The position numbers and the translations under genes are program-made. A DNA stretch of 10,973 nt from an uncultured Cellvibrio sp. (GTDB lineage Bacteria > Pseudomonadota > Gammaproteobacteria > Pseudomonadales > Cellvibrionaceae), in contig CAMLRI010000026.1 in the NCBI GenBank assembly GCA_946482385.1, positions 1-10,973 of the forward strand, written 5' to 3'. How positions within the stretch are numbered: position 1 is the first letter of the stretch; every line of letters starts with the position of its first letter. The notes under the pieces were generated by a model, which had not been told where the DNA came from, did not search any database, and saw only the letters and a list, made by a program, of their open reading frames with translations. This document shows positions 7,235 to 10,973 of this stretch, piece by piece.

Positions 7235-7268
7235 GGCCGATAACCTTGTGCGCCGGCTTCTGCGCCAT

Positions 7269-7307
7269 AAAAAAAACCCGGCGAGCGCAGGCGCTGGCCG
7301 GGTTTTT
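7269..7307 (-). terminator. Intrinsic terminator of ppc
   Basis: In the minus direction a GC-rich stem (CCCGGC with GCCGGG, extended by A/T pairs and by an inner AGCGC/GCGCT stem after one G/G mismatch) is followed by a run of eight T. It begins 23 nt after the ppc stop. The plus strand also ends in five T, so it can work in both directions, but no plus-strand gene precedes it. Confidence 0.87.
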
Positions 7308-7330
7308 AAAGGTGGCGAAATAGCAGCAGA

Positions 7331-9946
7331 TTAACCGGTATTGCGCATACCTGCCGCAATGCCCGCCATAGTGACCTTGAGCGCGCGCTCCAGGTCGGGG
7401 CTGATGTTTTCGCTGCTGCGGTAGCGCTTGAGCAACTCCGCCTGCAAATAGTTGAGCGGGTTGACGTAGGGCTTACGCACCGCCAGGGACTGGCGCAGCA
7501 TGGGGTCGCTTTGCAGCAGCAGCTCCTGCTTTTTAATCTGGTTGAGCAATTGCTCCAGGGCATCCAGATCGCCGCGCAACTGCTCGCCCAGGCCGCGGTA
7601 TTCCACTGGCACCAACTGCTGCTCGTAGTAGCTGCAGATGGGGCCGTCGGCCTTGCCGATTACCATTTCCAGCAGGTCGATAAAGCTGGAGAAGAAGGGC
7701 CAGTTGGCCAGCATGTCGTCGAGCAGCGCCGGGTCGTTGGCCAGGGCGTATTCCAGCGCCTGGCGGGTGCCCAACCAGGCCGGCAGGTTGAGGCGCACCT
7801 GGGTCCAGGCAAATACCCAGGGAATGGCGCGCAGGCTTTCTACCCCGCCGGTGGATTTGCGCTTGGCCGGGCGGCTGCCCAGGGCCAGCAGGCTCAGTTC
7901 CTGCTCGGGCGTGAGGTTGCGGAAGTAGGGAACGAAATCCTTATGGCCGCGCACCACACTGCGGTAGGCCTCGAGGCTGGCCTTGCCCATGCGCTCGATC
8001 AGGTCGCGCCACTCGGGCTTGGGGGCAGCATTGGGCGCCAGGGTCGCGCGCAGGGTCGCCACTAAATAAGACGAGAGGTTTTTAAAGGCCACGCGGGGCA
8101 AACCGAACTTATAGCGGATCATCTCGCCCTGCTCGGTAACGCGGATACGGCCTTTAACGGAACCGGGCGGCTGGGAGGCCATGGCTTTTTCCACCGGGCC
8201 GCCGCCGCGACCAACGGTGCCGCCACGGCCGTGGAACAGCACCAGGGATACATCGTACTTGTCGGACAGGGCCACCAGCTTTTCCTGGGCCTTGTATTGC
8301 GCCCAGGTGGCGGAAAGTTTGCCGGCATCTTTGGCGGAATCCGAATAGCCGATCATGATGGTTTGCTGCTGGCTGGAGTACTGCTGGTACCAGTCCAGGC
8401 TCCACAGGCGATCCATCACGCTGGGGGCGCGGTCGAGGTCGTCGAGGGTTTCAAACAGCGGCACTATGGGCATGTTCCAGCCCATACCACACTCTTTCAG
8501 CAAGAGCGCTACCGCCAGAACATCGGAGGGCTGCTGCGCCATGGAAATAATGTAGTGCGAGAGGATTTCGCGCGGCTCCTGGGCGATCACCCGGCAGGTG
8601 GCCAACACCTCGGCGGTGTCGTCGCTCATCGGCCAGCTGGCCGGCAGCAGCGGGCGCTTGCTTTGCAGGGCATCCAGCAAGAAGGCTTGGCGTTCTTCTT
8701 CTGACCAGCCGCGGTAATCGCCCAGCTCCAGGTAGCGCACCAGCTCGTCGATGGCCTGCACATGGCGCTCGCCATCCTGGCGAATATCCAAAGGCACCAG
8801 GTTGATACCAAAACAGTGCACGCGGCGGATGGTGTCCAACAGCGGGCCATTGGCGATGTGCGGCAGGTCGACATCATTGAGCGAACGGAAGCAGAGGTTA
8901 AGCGGTGCCAGCAGGTCGTCGCGACTGGTAATCAGGTCGGCCGGCGCTTCGACATTGCGCCCTTGCAGGCGTGCTTCGGACCATTCCAGGGTGGCCTGGA
9001 TACGCTTGCGCAGGTCGTACATGGCATCGCGATAAGGCGTGGCACTTTCCGGATAGAGGGCGCGCAGCTCGTCGCTGGCTTCGCTCATGCTCAGGTCGCC
9101 GCCCAGGCTGTAGATATCGCGGGCATAAAGCTCGGCGGCCATCCAGCGGCCCAGCAGCAGCACCTCGCGGGTGATTTTGTGGGTGACATTGGGGTTGCCA
9201 TCGCGGTCGCCGCCCATCCAGGAGTAAAACTTAAAGGGGCGCAGCTCGGTGGGCAGGGATTGCCCCAGATGGCGTGCGCACATGCGATCCAGGTGGCGGA
9301 TAAAATCCGGCACCGCCTGCCACAGGCTGTTTTCGATTACAGCAAAGCCCCATTTGGCTTCGTCCACGGCGGTGGGACGGATAGAGCGGATTTCGTCGGT
9401 GGCCCAGATTTCTTCCACCAAGCGGTGCAAACGGCCGCGCAGTTTATCCTGCTCGAAGGTGAGCAGGCTGGGGTTTTGGCGATCGGCCAGGGTATCGACA
9501 ATTTGGTCGTACTTGCGGATCAGGGTGCGGCGGGTCACCTCGGTGGGGTGGGCCGTCAGCACCAATTCAATGCGCAGCTTGCTGATGACTTCTGCCAGGG
9601 CATCTTTGCCTTTTTCGGCGGCCAGCTGCTGCAACAGCACTTGCAGGCTGTCTTCGGCTTCGGCTTCGGCACTGGAAAAGTATTCCTGGTCGGCGATGTT
9701 GGCCAGGTTCAGGAACTGGTTAAAGGCGCGCACTATGGGCAGTACGTCTTTATCTTCCAGGCTGCTCAGGGCTGCAACCAGGGGGGCGGAATCGCCACCT
9801 TCTGCCTGATTGATCGCCTTGCCTACCTGGCGAATCTTCTCGACCTTGTCGAACAGTTCGGCGCCTTCGTGCGCATGGATGGTTTCACCCAGCAACTCTC
9901 CCAAAAGGCGAACGTTTTCGCGCAGGGTTTCGGGTAGTTTTAGCAT
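7331..9946 (-). CDS. ppc: Phosphoenolpyruvate carboxylase
   Basis: Cytosolic enzyme that carboxylates phosphoenolpyruvate with bicarbonate to oxaloacetate, refilling the TCA cycle. It has 871 aa from ATG 9946, with GGAG 7 nt upstream (9954-9957); the open frame runs 18 codons further without a better site. Catalytic motifs: VLTAHPTEVTRRT (129-141, catalytic H133), GGDRDGNPNVT (245-255), LDIRQDGERH (R389), GYSDSAKDAG (533-542, K539) and FHGRGGTVGRGGGP (571-584, R574 and R580). By alignment from memory with the E. coli enzyme, residues for L-aspartate feedback inhibition are kept: R580, K765 (EMVIGKADG), R824 and N869 in the C-terminal MRNTG. Length and C-terminus are typical, so the gene looks intact and allosterically regulated. 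It is monocistronic: own terminator below, intergenic gap above. Confidence 0.99.
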   Translation of the reverse strand: MLKLPETLRENVRLLGELLGETIHAHEGAELFDKVEKIRQVGKAINQAEGGDSAPLVAALSSLEDKDVLPIVRAFNQFLNLANIADQEYFSSAEAEAEDSLQVLLQQLAAEKGKDALAEVISKLRIELVLTAHPTEVTRRTLIRKYDQIVDTLADRQNPSLLTFEQDKLRGRLHRLVEEIWATDEIRSIRPTAVDEAKWGFAVIENSLWQAVPDFIRHLDRMCARHLGQSLPTELRPFKFYSWMGGDRDGNPNVTHKITREVLLLGRWMAAELYARDIYSLGGDLSMSEASDELRALYPESATPYRDAMYDLRKRIQATLEWSEARLQGRNVEAPADLITSRDDLLAPLNLCFRSLNDVDLPHIANGPLLDTIRRVHCFGINLVPLDIRQDGERHVQAIDELVRYLELGDYRGWSEEERQAFLLDALQSKRPLLPASWPMSDDTAEVLATCRVIAQEPREILSHYIISMAQQPSDVLAVALLLKECGMGWNMPIVPLFETLDDLDRAPSVMDRLWSLDWYQQYSSQQQTIMIGYSDSAKDAGKLSATWAQYKAQEKLVALSDKYDVSLVLFHGRGGTVGRGGGPVEKAMASQPPGSVKGRIRVTEQGEMIRYKFGLPRVAFKNLSSYLVATLRATLAPNAAPKPEWRDLIERMGKASLEAYRSVVRGHKDFVPYFRNLTPEQELSLLALGSRPAKRKSTGGVESLRAIPWVFAWTQVRLNLPAWLGTRQALEYALANDPALLDDMLANWPFFSSFIDLLEMVIGKADGPICSYYEQQLVPVEYRGLGEQLRGDLDALEQLLNQIKKQELLLQSDPMLRQSLAVRKPYVNPLNYLQAELLKRYRSSENISPDLERALKVTMAGIAAGMRNTG

Positions 9947-10065
9947 CGGATATCTCCAACAGGATCGAGGATGGAAGCGGATGGCGGGTATAGGCGCCAA
10001 GGGCGGCGCAGATTACAAATTCGCCTCCAAGGGCGCAAGGGTAAATCGCCTTGGGGCGCGTAAAT

Positions 10066-10075
10066 TTGACGTCAA
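10066..10075. promoter_or_regulatory. Palindrome TTGACGTCAA in the ppc leader
   Basis: A perfect 10-bp palindrome just downstream of the predicted ppc start point, where a bound repressor could block transcription. It contains TGACGTCA. No regulator is identified; one 10-bp palindrome may be chance. Confidence 0.25.
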
Positions 10076-10085
10076 CAGCTGGGAC

Positions 10086-10113
10086 ATTAGCCTGGCCGGG
10101 TAGCGCCAGTCAA
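10086..10113 (-). promoter_or_regulatory. Possible sigma-70 promoter of ppc
   Basis: TTGACT (10108-10113, 5/6 to consensus) and GCTAAT (10086-10091, 4/6) are separated by 16 nt on the minus strand. This gives a start near 10079 and a leader of about 130 nt. It is the best pair I found by eye in the interval; the short spacer and mediocre -10 make it tentative. Confidence 0.35.
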
Positions 10114-10197
10114 AATTTGAGCAAATACCATGCCCAGCACTCTACAACCAACAGCGCCCCGCAACCAGACAGCAGCGTTTAAAAACCAGCCAGCCAC

Positions 10198-10234
10198 TTA
10201 CCCACAAAAGCTGTGCATAAGTCTGTGCATGAGT
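10198..10234. repeat. Cluster of DnaA-box-like 9-mers with a 12-bp tandem repeat
   Basis: CTGTGCATAAGT (10211-10222) is repeated at once as CTGTGCATGAGT (10223-10234), 11 of 12 identical. On the minus strand the units hold TTATGCACA (10212-10220), a full match to the DnaA-box consensus TTATNCACA, and TCATGCACA (10224-10232), one mismatch. TTACCCACA lies at 10198-10206 on the plus strand, also one mismatch. They are upstream of the possible ppc promoter. Binding by DnaA is inference; neighbours do not suggest a replication origin. Confidence 0.45.
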
Positions 10235-10247
10235 TCTTGGTAAGCCA

Positions 10248-10311
10248 CCCCAGGGGGCATAAATACAGGGAGGTTAAATGCTGATTATTTCCTGTGCCTC
10301 CATCCCTGGGG
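10248..10311. repeat. Compound inverted repeat CCCCAGGG...CCCTGGGG
   Basis: Outer arms CCCCAGGG (10248-10255) and CCCTGGGG (10304-10311) pair over 8 bp. Inside an 8-9 nt internal loop, ACAGG (10265-10269) pairs with CCTGT (10291-10295). GGAGG/CCTCC offers an alternative inner pairing. There is no adjacent T-run in either direction matching a simple terminator. It may be a structured RNA element, an operator or a small degenerate repeat. Confidence 0.4.
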
Positions 10312-10314
10312 GCC

Positions 10315-10340
10315 AAAAAGTGCCTGAATAATCGCCAGGC
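10315..10340 (-). terminator. Likely intrinsic terminator of cysJ
   Basis: On the minus strand GCCTG (10336-10340) and CAGGC (10322-10326) form a 5-bp stem with a 9-nt loop, followed by AC and five T. It begins 34 nt after the cysJ stop. The stem is short, so termination may be weak or helped by the larger inverted repeat just downstream. Confidence 0.55.
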
Positions 10341-10373
10341 TTAGAGTAATCGCGGACTTAGAGCAATCGCAGG
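10340..10373. repeat. 17-bp near-tandem repeat just after the cysJ stop
   Basis: Two adjacent 17-mers (10340-10356 and 10357-10373), each starting CTTAGAG and containing AATCGC, match at 14 of 17 positions. A further ATCGCCAGG at 10331-10339 looks like a partial third unit inside the terminator stem. It lies in the 3' untranslated region of cysJ. Confidence 0.5.
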
Positions 10374-10374
10374 T

Positions 10375-10973
10375 TTAGTAAACATCCCGCAGGTAGCGCT
10401 TATCCATATTGAGCTTGCGGATGTAGTTAACGGTTTCCGCCTCGTCGAAGCGGCCGTAGTGCTGGATGATGTCGCGCAGCGCCTGGTCGACATCCTTGGC
10501 CATACGGCTGGCGTCGCCGCACACGTAGAAGCAGGCGCCCTGCTCCAGCCATTCCCACAGCTGGGCGCCCTGCTCGCGCATACGGTCCTGCACATAGATT
10601 TTTTGCGCCTGGTCGCGGGAGAAGGCGAGGCTCAGGTGGCTAAGCACGCCATCCTTTTGGAATTGTTGCAGCTCCTCCTGGTAATAGAAGTCACTGGCGG
10701 CGTGCTGTTCGCCAAAGAACAGCCAGCTTTTGCCGGCATCGCCGCGGGCCTGGCGCTCCTGCAAAAAGCCGCGGAAAGGCGCTACGCCGGTACCCGGCCC
10801 CACCATAATGACTGGCAGGTCGCCCTGCTCAGGCAAGTGAAAATGCTTGCTCGGCTGCACAAAAATGGGCACATCCAGGCCCCCGGCGCGATCGGCCAGG
10901 AAGGTGGAGGCCACACCCTTGCGCATTTTTTTGCTGCCGTGGAAACGGCTGTAACGCACCGCCGATACAGTCA
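10375..10973 (-). CDS. cysJ: Sulfite reductase (NADPH) flavoprotein alpha subunit, C-terminal part
   Basis: CysJ moves electrons from NADPH through FAD and FMN to the CysI haemoprotein, which reduces sulfite to sulfide in cysteine synthesis. Only the last 198 residues lie in the window; the frame is open to the edge, so the flavodoxin domain and most of the FAD domain are outside. Visible are the end of the FAD domain (RKGVASTFLADR), then the ferredoxin-reductase NADP module: MVGPGTGVAPFRGFLQER (nucleotide loop), SWLFFGEQH, FSRDQ (2'-phosphate contact in the family) and FYVCGDASRMAKDV. The C-terminus DKRYLRDVY closely resembles the end of E. coli CysJ (RYQRDVY). Another diflavin reductase of the same fold is possible because the N-terminal half cannot be checked and cysI is not visible. 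It is followed by a likely terminator, so it is separate from ppc. Confidence 0.86.
   Translation of the reverse strand, partial: TVSAVRYSRFHGSKKMRKGVASTFLADRAGGLDVPIFVQPSKHFHLPEQGDLPVIMVGPGTGVAPFRGFLQERQARGDAGKSWLFFGEQHAASDFYYQEELQQFQKDGVLSHLSLAFSRDQAQKIYVQDRMREQGAQLWEWLEQGACFYVCGDASRMAKDVDQALRDIIQHYGRFDEAETVNYIRKLNMDKRYLRDVY

Larger units (their letters stand above)
9947..10374. other. Gene-free interval between cysJ and ppc
   Basis: About 430 bp with no convincing coding frame on either strand. From the cysJ end toward ppc it holds a 17-bp near-tandem repeat, a terminator-like hairpin, an imperfect inverted repeat, a group of DnaA-box-like 9-mers, a possible ppc promoter and a 10-bp palindrome; these are listed separately. 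I see no tRNA or known riboswitch pattern. Confidence 0.7.

Noticed and set aside
7236..7243. GCCGATAA, a perfect sigma-28 (flagellar) -10 element on the plus strand
   Set aside because: The nearest TAAA lies only 6 nt upstream instead of about 15, it points away from the che operon toward the ppc terminator, and no plus-strand gene follows.
8762..9937. Long plus-strand open frame (391 codons) opposite ppc
   Set aside because: It lies fully antisense to the well-conserved PEP carboxylase. Its translation has no recognisable domain, is rich in Gln/Gly/Ala as expected for the reverse complement of this codon usage, and no good ribosome site precedes it.
9947..10000. Upstream-extended start of ppc (18 extra codons)
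   Set aside because: The extension resembles no PEP carboxylase N-terminus and would hide the GGAG that is well placed for ATG 9946.
10066..10091. TTGACG read as a -35 element on either strand
   Set aside because: No acceptable -10 is found 16-18 nt away in either direction, and on the plus strand no gene follows.
10198..10234. Replication origin
   Set aside because: There are only two or three boxes, no AT-rich unwinding region and no dnaA, dnaN, gidA or parAB neighbours, so a regulatory or chance cluster is more likely.

Overview
The window carries eight complete or partial chemotaxis and housekeeping genes plus one STAS-domain gene, all read from the minus strand. Base composition is moderately GC-rich. 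The assimilatory-type CysJ C-terminus, the bacterial PEP carboxylase and the gene order of the chemotaxis cluster all fit a gammaproteobacterium. A Cellvibrio/Saccharophagus-like marine or soil organism is my best guess, but this is an inference from general similarity and was not tested by a search. I see no insertion sequences, phage genes, CRISPR arrays, tRNAs or rRNAs.

Reading in the direction of transcription (high to low coordinates), the window opens with the 3' part of a sulfite reductase flavoprotein gene (cysJ, 10375 to the window edge). A gene-free stretch of about 430 bp follows (9947-10374). It holds a likely cysJ terminator, short tandem repeats, a compound inverted repeat, a cluster of DnaA-box-like 9-mers and a possible ppc promoter. 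Next is phosphoenolpyruvate carboxylase (ppc, 7331-9946), which ends at a strong hairpin terminator (7269-7307).

The rest (1-7069) is one chemosensory operon with a consensus-like sigma-70 promoter at 7156-7184. The order is: membrane-anchored MCP-like protein without a periplasmic sensor; CheY; STAS-domain protein; CheA; CheW; a full transmembrane MCP with HAMP; CheR (cut by the window edge). Gaps between genes are only -4 to 32 nt, so they are probably co-transcribed. From memory, this order resembles cluster I of Vibrio cholerae (the VC1394 region), one of the non-housekeeping chemosensory classes; cheD and cheB would be expected just beyond coordinate 1.

The genes form nearly a whole signalling circuit: receptors, the CheW coupler, the CheA kinase, the CheY output and the CheR adaptation enzyme. 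Three features set it apart from textbook chemotaxis. CheA carries a tandem 24-residue repeat like the c-di-GMP-binding MshEN module between its P2-like region and its dimerisation domain. The first MCP-like protein ends in a helix with a CheZ-like DxxxQ phosphatase signature and is encoded directly before cheY. A STAS protein of the anti-sigma-antagonist fold is encoded between cheY and cheA. No CheZ, CheC or CheX is visible in the window.
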